Origin: Zeus faber
Lineage: Eukaryota; Chordata; Actinopteri; Zeiformes; Zeidae
Length of the DNA: 64,000 bases
NCBI GenBank assembly: GCA_960531495.1
Contig: OY482859.1
Coordinates: 17,406,286 to 17,470,285 of the forward strand
Direction: 5' to 3'
Shown here: one piece after another, positions 32,228 through 46,674 of the stretch
Position numbering within the stretch: the stretch's first letter is position 1
Layout: each line of letters starts with the position of its first letter
Notes under the pieces: model-generated
What the model saw: only the letters and a program-made list of their open reading frames with translations
Databases searched by the model: none
Told to the model about the DNA's origin: nothing
Program-made: the position numbers and the translations under genes

Positions 32228-35200
32228 TATGTTCTATTTTGTATAAGCTCCGCCCTTTAAGGCTATCACTAGTGGGTTTATCTTTCATGCATCTTTCAAG
32301 CACTGTACTCTATAAGTCCACACCCACCTATTGTGGGCCCCACTAATGTACGCATCTCGCGTATAAATAATGGGTTGCGACCGTCAATCGGCTCCCATTT
32401 TTTTCTTCACCACTGCCACGCTATATGAAGCAACACTCAACAGAAGAAGAAATTACTTCATTGAGCGGGATGCATGTGTGTCCAGTGTGCGAGACAGGAT
32501 ACATCCAGAGGTACGATCTGCCCCTCCGTTGTGAGTCCTGCCTCAGACCGGAACATGCGAGCGCTCACCCCTCAAGCGATGTGTCCCTTTTGCAAGCTCC
32601 TTCCTTTTGTGGAGAAGCAGCGCAGGGTGGACGCTTTTGCGGCTGTGGCCAAATCGGAGGAAGATGTTCCTGCCCAGGACCACTACTCCTTGAATGAAGC
32701 GCTCGACTTCTTCTATGCAAGGCCAGAGTTGGGCCACTCCACCCCCTCTATGGAACCTCCAAGCGAATCACCTCCTATCAGCGGGGCTAGAGCCGGATGA
32801 CAACCTGCTGGATGCACACTCAGCTTTCGCTGAGGTCCTCATCTCGACGCCAATATCGCTGCTGGCTTTTGGCGCCCTCCTCCCGGAGCTCCCCGGAATA
32901 ATAGAGAGAGCAGCTGAGTAGGAAAACCTCACCGTTCCTCTGGTGCAAGCCCCAATTCCACCAGATGACATGGCAGGCGGCTTTACCTCAGCCGGGACGG
33001 CCGGACGTGACCTTGTCTGGCCCCGTTTCCTTGCCATCAAGGCCTACCAGTCGGGGGCAGTGGCTGAGCCCGGGAAGCTGAGAGCTCCAGTCTCCACCTG
33101 GGCTTGCATCACCAAGGTGGACGACTTTATGGAGCACAGTTTCCCTGCCATCCCTCCATTGGATCCATGCCTGACGTCGGTATTCAGGGTGAGAACTGTG
33201 GGGATGGTAGCTCAGGAGGTAGAGCTGGTGGTCTAGTAATCTAAAGGTTGCTGGTTCGATCCCAGGCTCCTCCTGCTAGCATGCTGTTGTGTCCTTGAGC
33301 AAGACACTTAACCCCTCATTGCTTCTGATGGCTGCGTCTGTCGGTGTTTGAATAATTGTAAGTCGCTTTGGATAAAAGCGTCTGCTAAATGTAATGTAAT
33401 GTAATGAGAACTGGCATGTTCAGCGGGCAGCGACCAACCCCTCCCTCCAGCAGAGACCAGGTGACAACCAGATTTTCTGACTGGTCTCACCAGTGTGCCT
33501 CCTCAGCGGCAGATGTTTTATGTTCATCCCCCACACTGCGTGAGCTGGCGGCCATTAACCCTTCGGCTAATAGTCAGCGAGGATTCACAGCACCATTTCC
33601 CACCATTCAGTCAAATCTCCCACACACCGATTTCACTGCAAAAGAGATGTGTAGTGCTGAACCTGCAAGAGCCATTGAGCCTTGTATGGACAGCGCACAA
33701 AAGGCACTCCTACCTGCACCCAGCATCTCCTCTCTTCACCCTTCTGTGTGTAAGAGTATGAGCGCCCCCCAGCATCATGTTTATGAGCACCCCCTTCCTA
33801 AACGGCAACTTAATGATGTCTGTGTCCCCGCCCATCACACAACCCCTCCCCAGCAGGGTCCGGCTGAGGGTCTGTCCGTAATGCGCTCACCAGAGACTTT
33901 GCTCAGCCCTTTCGGTCCAAGCCCCCCATGGGTCGCCCTGGAGAACACTCCGACACGGCAATGGCAGCAGGGGCTGGCTTGGCTCGTCTCCCAGACAACA
34001 GCAGCGCATCAAATAAATGCACGCCCTTTATCAGAGCATAACTCCAACTGGATGGACAGACTGATCAGCAGAGGTTACACACAAGGCGAACTGTGCCTTC
34101 CGCCCTCCCCAGTTCGAAGGGATTTTGGAAACAGTACTGTCATCCCAGGAACAGCGTCTTGCTCTTCAAACAGAGTTACGGGAACTCCTGTTGAAAAATG
34201 CGATTTCCAGGTTTCCCCAAGGAGAGGGAAATCAAGGGCTTTATTCCTGTTATTTCCTGGTTCCCAAAAGGACAGGAGGAATGCTGCCCATCCTCGATTT
34301 ATCACTGTTTAACAAAGTGGTAATGGAAAGGCCATTCCACATGCTGACGATAAGACAGGCACTGGAATGTGTTCAACAGGGAGACTGGTTCACTTCCAGA
34401 GACCTGAAAGACGCATATTTTCACGTCACTTCCATTATCCTGAAGCACAGGAAATTCCTGCGCTTCTCACTCCAGGAGATCCAATACCAGTACAACGGTC
34501 TACAGTTCGGTTATTCCCTGGCTCCACGCACCTTTTCCAGATGTGTAGAAACCATTCTGCAGCCGTTACTCAGGATGGGGATAAGAGTGCTTTTTTACTT
34601 GGATGACCTGCTTTTGCTGGCTCGCTCCAGGGAGGAAGCAGCGCTACAGATTAGGACACTGCCGCACCTTTTGAGTCTGGGTTTCTCCATAAACTGTAAA
34701 AAGAGCTCCCCTCAGCCGAGTTTAATTCCACTACCAACTCGTTGTGTACCTGGGAGTGGAATTAAACTCGGCCCAAATGAGAGCGTGGCTCTCACAACAG
34801 AGTGTGGAGGGACTGACAGCCCTTCTCCGCCGTGTCACACCCCACAGGGTGGTGACAGCTCTCGTGGTGATCCCCCTGGGTCTGCTCCACATGAGACAGC
34901 TACGGAGGTGGTTCATCCACCTGCGCATCGATTCTGTGCACCAGTGGAGACACATGATTTCTATTGCGCCTTTAGTGCCCCCCGATTTGGAACACTGGAA
35001 AAACCTGCACGTCCTGTCAGAAGGAGTGCCCCTGGGCAGAGCCGCGTCACACATCTCAGTTTTCACAGACGCATCTGTCACAGGTGGTGGGGGGCCAGTG
35101 CCCAGCCCACATGTCTCTCCACATAAACGCACTGAAACTTCTCACAGTGTGAAAAAGTGATCTAGAATGTTGCTTCATTGCTGCAGAATCAGCATGTGCT

Positions 35201-36060
35201 GATTGGACCCTTCATCCAGAATTGGTCGCCCGGATTTGGAACAGGTTCGGCAAAGCAGAAGTGGATCTGTTTGCCGCAAGCGGAAACGCATGGTGCACTC
35301 TCTGGTTCTCAATGACCCCGCGAGACTATCTTCCACTGGGAGTGGACGCGTTCGCGCATAGGCCGTGGCCCAGAATGCTCCTTTACGCCTTCCCACCAGT
35401 CATGGTTCCCACACCTGCAGCGGCTGTTAGCAGGCTGGCCGTGGAAACTCCCGTAGCAAGGAGACGCTCTCTCCCAAGCGGAGGGAGCAATCAGGAATTA
35501 CCCGGTGATGGTCCAGCACCCATGGGCTTGGCTGCTGAACGGGAATGCCTAGAGAGGCTGGGTCTCTCTCAAAATGTTGTACGCACTATCTAGTGCGCAC
35601 AACATTGTGGCAGTTTCGCCTACCACATGCCCCCAAGTGGCATTTTCAGGGCCCTCCGGCACAGAGACACAGAAGACGGGTGGTTGTAAACACCAGTCTA
35701 TTGTAGAGAGTGGGCCAGCTGGAATTAGCCCAGGAGCAGATAGACACATGTCATGACGCAGGCTCCTCCTGAGTATGTGTAGGGATCAACAGGTATGCAG
35801 GCACTCTGATCCCAATCACCTACATCCAGGTCAGGTGTGGCTGCTCAAACCAGATCATCCCCACACCACAGTCATATTCTGCCAAATGGGAAGCTTTTCA
35901 ACACTGGTGTGTGTGGGAAAAAACCTGGACCCCACGACATGTCCCCTGCCTCATTTGCTTTTATTCCTCCAGCTGTTGGTGGATAGGAATTTGGCTGCCA
36001 GCACAGTTAAGACTTTAGACCACTATTTCATCCTGTCACAAAGGTTTTGGTGACAGAATG
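32228..36060 (+). mobile_element. DIRS-type retrotransposon, degenerate (copy A)
   Basis: A gag-like stretch at 32425-32800 carries a Cys-rich motif (CPVCETGYIQRYDLPLRCES) split by frameshifts. A reverse transcriptase at 34125-34740 carries LDLSLFNKVV and the catalytic YLDDLLLLARS (Tyr codon at 34596). RNase H follows in another frame (VYLGVELNSAQMRA, SVFTDASVTGGG). The DIRS-typical block 'KAEVDLFAASGNAWCTLWFS' is at 35222-35593. Only a small broken piece of the tyrosine recombinase start (AKWEAFQHWCVW) remains near 35880. The left terminal DNA (32228-32276) resembles, inverted, 42865-42900. Frameshifts, stops and truncation make it inactive. Confidence 0.8.
33199..33404 (+). mobile_element. 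tRNA-derived SINE inserted in the DIRS element
   Basis: Box A-like TAGCTCAGGAGGTAGAGC (33208-33225) and box B GGTTCGATCCC (33253-33263) form a tRNA-like head. The tail GTAAGTCGCTTTGGATAAAA and GCGTCTGCTAAATG is the conserved 3' end shared by fish V-SINEs and L2-like LINEs, ending in GTAAT repeats. A perfect 9-bp target duplication TGAGAACTG flanks it (33190-33198 and 33405-33413). Confidence 0.88.
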
Positions 36061-36180
36061 TTGTTTTGCACGTAGGTACCCTACTGAAAATTTGAATGTA
36101 CCTACAGTATCAGCCCACGGCTGTGGCCTGCCACTACCAAAGGGCCACACGGCCTCCAATCTGCTCCCCAAGGAGCAGAT

Positions 36181-36345
36181 TGGGATACGGTGGCACAGTG
36201 CATTGCACTGCTGCCTCACAGCAAGAAGGTCCTGGGTTCGATTCCCGCCTGGGGCGCTGTTGGCACCGTGCTCCGGCGGATTATCTCCAAAATAGGAGCC
36301 TTTCTGTGTGGAGTTTGCATGTTCTCCCCGTGCTCACATGGGGTT
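36181..36345 (+). mobile_element. tRNA-like dispersed repeat fragment
   Basis: 'TggcacagtgcattgcactG' with a box B-like GGTTCGATTCC (36234-36244), then 'ctgtgtggagtttgcatgtt' and 'ctccccgtg'. This is a common fish dispersed repeat whose family I cannot name. It joins the broken right side of the DIRS copy. Confidence 0.55.
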
Positions 36346-36654
36346 TCCTCCACCTCACGTCAGTAAGGACCCCCACCAAAAACATGCACCCATCATCGTC
36401 TGACCAGCGATGGACATTTATCACCTGGTCCCCAGGCGCGTCCACGTATGCTGCCCACTGCTCCTGTCTGTGCCCCCGGAGGAAGGACAACCCAGGATGG
36501 GTCAAAAGCAGAGAATCCATTTCACCGGCCACCATCAAAGCATGTGTGTGTGTGTGTGTGTGTGCAAGCATGTGTTATAGTGTGGTGTGTTGCGTGATGA
36601 ATAAAGACTGTTTCTTCTTTCTTCTTCTTCTTCTTTCAAGGATCTCAGGTCCCA

Positions 36655-36800
36655 TGCCATTGTTCCGACAGCTCATTATTCCGAAACTGCAATTGTCCGA
36701 AAAATGTCCCATGGGACTGAAAGCCCATTTGTCCGACAGCCCTCCATTCCAAAAACAAACAGCAATTGGTCTGAAGGCCCGTTGCTCCGAAAACCCCCAA
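36655..36800. repeat. Degenerate tandem array of a TCCGA-containing unit
   Basis: Units resembling 'caTTgTTCCGAcAgc' recur at 36664, 36680, 36696, about 36716 (degenerate), 36732, about 36748 (degenerate), about 36770 (degenerate) and 36786. The spacing is mostly 16 bases. Confidence 0.55.
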
Positions 36801-36857
36801 CCCTAACGGCTCCACTGAAGGCCTGTGCGTCCCGTGTCCCGTGCCGGCTCCGTAGAG

Positions 36858-36968
36858 CAGAGGTTCCCAACCACTAGGCCGGGGACCGGTCCGGGCCCAG
36901 GGAATTTCGTGAGAAGGCGGGCGATAATTTTTTCAGAAGCGATCTCCTCGCTTGGCTCTGGCGCAGAG
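36858..36968. mobile_element. Truncated hAT-like element fragment
   Basis: 'Cagaggttcccaaccactag' then 'gccggggaccggtccggg' resembles the terminal region of vertebrate hAT (Tip100/Charlie-like) elements. It is cut off at the left LTR of the gypsy element, so the gypsy copy may have inserted into it. The other half is not seen after 41150. Confidence 0.45.
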
Positions 36969-36973
36969 GCCTG

Positions 36974-39900
36974 TCATGAATCCTCCCTGACCTCCCAGTA
37001 TTTATATTTTTTTTCGTGTATAATTTTCATCTGGTCATTTCCTCATGCCATGTCATTAACCTCCATGTCATATCAGATCCGCCTACTCCATTTTGCATTG
37101 CCGTCACTCCTCTACCTGCAACTGGTTTCCACCTCCGAGAGCAATTGGAATTCCACATCGCTGGCCGATGCCTTTTATCACAGGCTTACTGGTGTAATCA
37201 AGGACGAGCTGGCGGTTCTGAAACCGACAGATCTGAACACTCTCATCGCCACGGCCATCCGCATCAACGGACATCTCCTGGAGTGGAAGCATGAGAAGCT
37301 GCTGACCAGTAATTCCGGAGGTCTACCGCGACCACCAGCATCGCCACCTATTTCATTGCCAGATCCTACCTCGAGCAGCCCTAGTGACTCAGCGGAGCCC
37401 ATGCAGCTCATCAGGACCAGGCTGTCGTCAGTGGAACGACAGCGGAACGACAGCATTGCCGAAGGGAGAACTGCTGTCTGTACTATGCAAATGGGGCAAT
37501 TACGTGTCCAACTGTCGGGTAAAAAGAGGGGCCCATCAGTCAACCAGAGGGTGCTGGTGAGTGGTGGAACCACTCCGAAAGACCTTCTCGTCTCCTGTTC
37601 CTAGCTCAGCTGGGATTGGCTGAGCTGTCTCACACTATGTCGGTTCTCATTGACTCTGGAGCTAATGCTAGGTTTTTGGACTCCAATCGACACCAGAGCT
37701 CTCGATGGTCACCTCCTCTGCTATGTCACCCATTGTACTGTTCCTGTACATCCTGGCATATCAGCTAATCATCATGAAACTCTTACATTCCACCTGAGAT
37801 TCCTCTCAACTACCAGTGATCTTGGGTTTCCCTTGGCTCTTGACACACAATCCACAGATTAATTGGGGAACGGATTTCATTCTAAAATGGACTTCACATT
37901 GCAACTCAGTATTCCTCAGATCCGCTCTGTCTCCTGCCCCTTAATCTCCTCCTCCTGTAGAATTTCCTGACCTTTCTGGGTTACCTCTTAGTACTATGGA
38001 GCTGAAGGAGGTGTTTGAAGCTCAGGCCACCGTTCTTCCACCTCTTCGTCCTACGACTGCAGTATTGAGCTTCTTCCTGGAGCACGTCCGCCATGTCAAG
38101 TGTGTGTTCGTTCTCCAGAGGCTTTTGGAGAACAAGTTGTTCGTAAAGGCAGAGAAGTACAAATTCCATGTGCCCACGGTCTCCTTCTTGAGCTTTTTGG
38201 TTGCTGAAGGGAATGTGCAGATGGACCGAGCCAAGGTTCAGGTGGGCATCAACTGGCCAGTACTGGCCTCCAGGAAGAAGTTGCAGAAGTTCTTGGGGTT
38301 CGCCAACTTCTACAGAAAGTTAATCTGGAACTATAGCCTGGTGGCGGCACCACTCACTCCACTGACCTCACCAATTTCTCCTTTCCTCTGGTCACTTGCG
38401 GCGGACAAGGCCTTCGGTGAGTTAAAGAGGCTCACCCATTCTCAACCTGCCTGCCCCTCCCGTCAGTTTGTGGTGGAAGTGGATGCCTGAGATTTGGCCC
38501 TACTCCCCCAGAAAGCTGCTGTCCACCAAAACTTCACCCCTGTGCCAAGTTATCCCCTTCAGAGCACAATTATGAAATTGGGAACCAGGAGCTGTTGGCA
38601 GTCAAGATCAGGTTGGAGGAGTGGAGACACTGGTTGGAGGGAGCAGAGCAACTGTTCATTGTCTGGACTGACCACAAGAACCTTAAATACATCCAGTCAG
38701 CCAAGCGGAGAGTCCTTGACAGGCCAGGTGGGTACTGTTTTTTAATCTATTTGACTTTTCTCTTTCATACCGCCTGGAACAAAAAACACCAAACCTGACA
38801 CCCTTTCTCGTGTTTACCAAGCTGAGGGTTATCCTTCACAGCCAGGGGAGATTCTGCCCTGATCCTGCATAGTAGGTGTGGTTAGCTGGGAGGCGGAGCA
38901 GGAGGTAAAGGACTCTCTTTCTAACCACCCATCTCCCAGCACTTGCCCTGATACCTGCCTTTTTGTGCCAGCCGATCTACGCTCTCAGGTTCTGCAGTGA
39001 CACTCAAGTTGGCAGTTAGCTCACCATCCAGGGGTAGCTAGGACTTTCCCTTCTCCGAAAACGTTTCCAGTGGGAATCGATGGATTGGGACACTCAGGAG
39101 TTTGTGGAGGCATGTCCTGTATGGTCACAGAACAAGAACTCTGGTCAAGCCCCAGCTGGTCTCCTCAAGCCTCTGCCCATTTCCCATCGTACATGGTCCC
39201 ATGTCTCTCTGGAATTGTCACTGGGCTCCCCACATAGGAAGGTAACACCACTATCCTCACTGTGGTAGACAGGTCCTCTAAGGCTGCTCACTTTATTCCA
39301 CTGCCTAAATTGCAAGTGTTTAGAGTTTTATTTAGAGAATGCAAAGTCCCTAAGCCAAGCAGTTGCCTCCTGGTCTGCAGTATGGAGGGTGACTAATCCT
39401 CCTTTCAGTTTTTGAAGAGGGCAAACTTCTATGATGTGTTCCATGGTTTGCTCCTCTCCACAAGCATACAGTAGAGTGGGGCTACTGCCCCATTTGTGAA
39501 GGCTGGCCAAGCAGGGGCCATGTCCAGTCCTGAAGCGATTGAGCGTAGACCATTGTCTCGTTGGGAGGTTGGTGCCAGGGACCTGTTGATTGGGGTCTGA
39601 CACCAGATGTTTGTTTGGGACCTCCTTGGACTCCCATTCTGCTTTCCAAGCCAGTTGGGTGGCGAAGTCAGCTGATGAGATGTTCTTCCAAATTGGTCGT
39701 CTAGATGGAAGTCGAGCAGTGGGTGGGTTGTAGATGTCTGCATGGATTGGTAGTTGGGGAGAATCTTTGACCTTTTGGAGCATCCTTTGAGTGGCTTCTA
39801 CTTGCCGCATATGCGGAGGGGGAATGTTTGATAGGACAGGGAGCCAGGGGAGTGTTGTTGAGCGGATAGTCCCGGTTATGGTTCTCATGGTTGTGTTTAG

Positions 39901-41150
39901 CTGGGTGTCCACATGGTGTGTGTGGGGTGACCTGGACCAGACAGGGGCGCAATATTCAGCTGCAGAGTATGCGATAGAGTGTTTAGAGTGTACAGCCTCC
40001 ATAGAGACACAGACTCTGATAGGGGGCCTCAAATCACTTTTCATTTCTAGACCGAGTTTTGCAGTCTGCTGGGGGCCACAGTCAGTCTCTCTTCGGGTTT
40101 CCATCCCCAGTCCAATGGCCAGAGGGAGAGGATGAACCAGGAGATGGAAACCGCGCCGCACTGCATGGTTTCACGGAATCCTACCTCATGGTCCAGACAA
40201 CTGTTATGGGTAGAATATGCCCATAACATCTTAACCAACTCTGCTACCGACCTCTTTATTCCAGTGTTCCCGGGACTATCAGCCTCCTTTGTTTTCCGAG
40301 CAGGAACACAGGGCCAGTGTCTCATCTGTCCAAGCCTTTATCCGGCAGTGTCACTGACCTGGCAGCTGGCTAGTGCTACACAACTACGCACCTCTGACCA
40401 CTATCGGACATCAGCCAAATGTAGCCGCACCCCAGCTCACGCCTACAATCTGGGACAGAAGGTCTGGCTCTCTATGTGGGACATTCCTCTCTGGGTTGAG
40501 TCCAGAAAGCTGGCCCCACGCTTTGTAGGGCCATTACCCATAGCCAAGGTCATCAACCCAGCAGCTGTTCGCCTGTATCTTCCCCAGTCTCTTCGTATCC
40601 ATTCCACGTCTCGAGTCAAGCCGCTTAAGGAGAGTCTGCTTCAGCCCTCCTCCAGACTGCCCACCCAGATTATCGATGGGTCTCCCACTTACATGGTCAG
40701 TTGCGTACCGAGGTCTTGTCACAGAGAAAGGGGTCTTCAGTATCTGGTAGATTGGGAGGGGTACAGCCATGAGGAGAGGTCGTGGGTCCCTACATGTGCC
40801 ATCCTCGACCCATTCCTCATCCAGGATTTCCACTGAGACCATCCAGACCAGCCTGGTGGACCCTCAGGGAATGTCTCTAGAGGGGGGGGGGGCAGTTCGG
40901 TCATGAATCCTCCCTGATCTCGCAGTATTTATATTTGTTTTGATGTTTTATTTTCATCTGGTCATTTCCTCATGCCATGTCACTAACCTCCATATCATTT
41001 CAGATCTGCTCACTCCCTTTTTCCTTGCTGTCCCTCCCTTCCCATTACTTGGTTTCCCCTGCCTTCAGCTCGTTCCTTTGTTAGTCACTCAATATAAATA
41101 CCAGTCCACTGCAAGCTGCCTGTTAATCAACCTCTTTTCTGGCTTCAGGA
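36974..41150 (+). mobile_element. Ty3/gypsy LTR retrotransposon, degenerate
   Basis: A left LTR fragment (36974 to about 37133) and a right LTR (about 40898-41150) share 'tcatgaatcctccctga', 'tttcatctggtcatttcctc' and more. A purine tract (agagggggggggg, about 40877-40893) precedes the right LTR. Inside, in order, are a gag piece (37140-37570), a protease-like VLIDSGANARFLD (37640), the RT end with [19 protein letters not shown] (38290), an RNase H piece ([20 protein letters not shown]; 38580-38730) and integrase (38990-39310 and 40029-40840, GFHPQSNGQ, WVEYAHN). The catalytic part of RT is missing and frames are broken. It cannot move by itself. Confidence 0.82.
39318..40027 (-). mobile_element. 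5'-truncated non-LTR (LINE) insertion inside the gypsy integrase
   Basis: The minus strand codes for the C-terminal part of a LINE reverse transcriptase: AAEYCAPVWSRSPHTHHVDT, then NRFRTGHGPCLASLHKWG and the zinc-like CGEEQTMEHIIEVCP motif. That motif is seen in jockey/CR1-group ORF2 ends. A minus-strand AATAAA lies near its 3' end (about 39330). Integrase reading stops at IPLPKL on the left and resumes at GPQITFHF on the right. Roughly 25 residues of integrase are absent between them. Confidence 0.75.
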
Positions 41151-42905
41151 GAGGGCAGGTCCAGCCACGGCGCATGCTGGGTCTGTCTGGCCAAAGTTGT
41201 GGCTCTACCTGCCAATACCCCTAGGGCTTGGGTCAGGTAAACAATGGTGCTGGAGGTCCTTACCACCTCATCGACCTCAGGCAGTGTCTCTCTGCCTGTT
41301 GTCAAGGTGCCCAGAGAAGCATTGAGAAGGACAATGTTGTTGGCCGCTGCCACTGATTGTGCCACACATTTAAAGTTCTTCTCAGCAAACCCAGAGAGGA
41401 GCTTGTAGCACTTATATGGCAGGGTGGGTTTCCTTTCCATCTGCCATGCAGCATGGAGAAGCGCTGCCAGTCTGGCCTCCAGACGAGGGATGCCCATCGC
41501 CTGGGTGTTGACTCTTCCCTCAACAACCGTAAAGGGGGAGTAGGTGGAAACTGGTGCCTGGAGTGAGCCAGGTGCAGGCCCGGCACAGTCAATGTAGCGG
41601 TTGATGGCAGAAAACTGCGGGCAGAGGATATCCTTCTGGTAACAGATGTGGTTTTGTAGACCTCCGCCACCATTTTGTCAGGAACCTCGTCGATGGGGGA
41701 GGGGGATGCCTCGCTGAGCAAATGAGCCTCGGGAATTTGGCGCGGATCAGATGACTGTCAGGGACCAAAGACTGAGACACAAAATGGAAAAACCACTGTA
41801 AACTAAGAATTAAAATACTAGACCTATAAAGAGGTCAACAAAATATAACTCAACTCAACATAACATCTAAACAAGATGTGCAATGAACAAACTGACCTGC
41901 CACAATGACAAATGGGGAAGATTTTGTATATAGTGGCTGGGCCAAACAAAATAACAAACACGGGGTAAACACAATGGATACCATCTATAACAAAATACAA
42001 AGCAAGCTAAGCAAGACAACTCAAAGACAGAGAAACAAATGATTAATATAACAGAAGAATTCCGATGTAACCCTACAGTGTTAAATGTGTGTACTTCATA
42101 TAAAACAATGTAAGGTTAAAAGCAAGATTAGATTCAAAGATTCCAAATCAAACAAACTGTGAAGTTAATTGTTTGGTGAGGTTGACTGAAAATTAAATAA
42201 ACCTGTGTGGGTCGCAAACTAATGAGGTGCGAGAGTGTGAATTGGAAAATAATACCATGTTTGACTGCGGCCATCACATGGACCATGGGCATGCTAACCT
42301 TTGGCACCAGGGAGACAATGGATGTTCCCGGTGGGGGATCCGCCTGGTGCGGGGGGGACAGAGGGAACAGATCCTGCTCCGGTTCCTCCTTCCCTGCTCC
42401 AAACAGGTCGAGGGCTTTGCTGCAATGGGACGCCGCCGTTAAAATGAAAAATGAATGAGACCGTGGTCTCGCTCACCCTTCGGCAGGGCTGTGCATGCTG
42501 CACACGGGTCTTCGACGCGCTGGGTCTTCGGCTCCCTGTTTGGCGTGGAGGGGAGGGTAGGCATCCGAAGCAGCATACGTACTGGTCAGCTGGCAACAAA
42601 TATGCAGGCTATCTCTCACACCACTGTCCAAGGGAGCCTGGCCCTGAAAAGGGCCTTTGTGGTCGGACACTAATGTTGCTCATCTTCAGATCTTTGGAAC
42701 TCTAGGTACTTCATATCTTCACTCTTCAGTGAATGATTGCTGAAGAAAATGGGGAGTAGATTAGTGACGGACGGCCCTTTTTCTGTTGCAGACCACAGCT
42801 GAAAGGCTGATGGTTACATTCAAATTTTAAATAAGGCATTCATGCACGCAGGCAGGAAGCTAGAGGGTGGAGCCTATGTGAAATATAACAATGGGTTATT
42901 TCCCC
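41123..42905 (-). mobile_element. Second DIRS-like fragment, inverted (copy B)
   Basis: Minus-strand frames at 41123-41780 (EVDEVVRTSSTIVYLTQALG, then AGRATTLARQTQHAPWL) resemble the C-terminal gag-like region of DIRS elements. The far end near 42865-42900, read minus (gttatatttcacataggctc), resembles the start of copy A (gttctattttgtataagctc). The two copies therefore point towards each other. The middle (41.8-42.8 kb) is not readable as protein. Confidence 0.5.
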
Positions 42906-43296
42906 CATAAGCAGCACCCCTATTGGTTCGTTAATGACGCCACGGTCATTGAAAAACATTCCTCATCCAAAAAAGCAAGGTAAATTTGTCACAAAACAGA
43001 ACATTCAGATGCTGTGAGCTGGTTGAAGAACTAGACGGTCATAGTAGTAGTATACTTTTCTTGTAGAACTTTACTTATGCTTTTCCAGTGATCAGTGATT
43101 TCCAATAGAAAATAGTGAGTCTCTTCTGGCACCAAAGATTATCATTATGCAGGTTTATGCTTACAGTAGTAATACGGAAATCGACATAAGTTCATCACAT
43201 TCACATTCACAGTAGATTAAGTATGCTGTAGCCTCCCATTGTCTGATGGCTTTCATACTATATTTGAATAAAAAAACTTACTTTGTGTGTGTTCAG

Positions 43297-46280
<2,984 letters not shown>

Positions 46281-46392
46281 TGCTATGGTGGCGGTTATCT
46301 TTGGCACCTGTTAAACCCCAAAATGTATCACAATGTTAACGCTTTTACAATGCTTTTACAATGCTTTTACAATGTATTTTTTCTTGCCTCAA

Positions 46393-46398
46393 AATAAA
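46393..46398 (+). terminator. Alpha-tubulin poly(A) signal
   Basis: AATAAA in 'caaaataaaacttgattc', about 115 bases after the stop codon. Confidence 0.6.
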
Positions 46399-46574
46399 AC
46401 TTGATTCTTTCTCGGTGAAACTTTTGAGAGAACTTTCGTGGTGTGGATAAACAACCACATAGATTTGTTTTGTTGGAAAATATTACGTTTAAAATAAAAA
46501 TAAAATCTTGCTCTAGACATGGGGTCAATAGTGGTTGAGTTAATTAAGGATTCATCTAGTTCAATTCATTTTTC

Positions 46575-46612
46575 ATTCATTTAGTAGAGGCTTTTGTCCA
46601 AAGCGACTTACA
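46575..46612 (-). mobile_element. SINE/L2 tail fragment, inverted
   Basis: 'TttagtagaggcttttgtcC' then 'aaagcgacttac' is the reverse complement of the conserved SINE tail at 33358-33391. Only the tail is recognisable. The rest of 46.4-47.7 kb (apart from AT runs) shows nothing that I can assign. Confidence 0.6.
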
Positions 46613-46636
46613 CTATATAAGAAACTAGAAACTATT

Positions 46637-46674
<38 letters not shown>

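Noticed and set aside
33208-33263. A true tRNA gene from the box A and box B matches
   Set aside because: There is no cloverleaf with a paired acceptor stem, and the sequence runs into a SINE tail with target duplications.
37620-40840. Whether the gypsy pol could be a domesticated host gene
   Set aside because: Frames are broken by stops, the RT core is missing and LTR remnants are still visible, so it is a decayed element.
43110-43120. Alpha-tubulin first exon at 'aaaatagtgagtc'
   Set aside because: The donor looks good but the preceding codon is not ATG.
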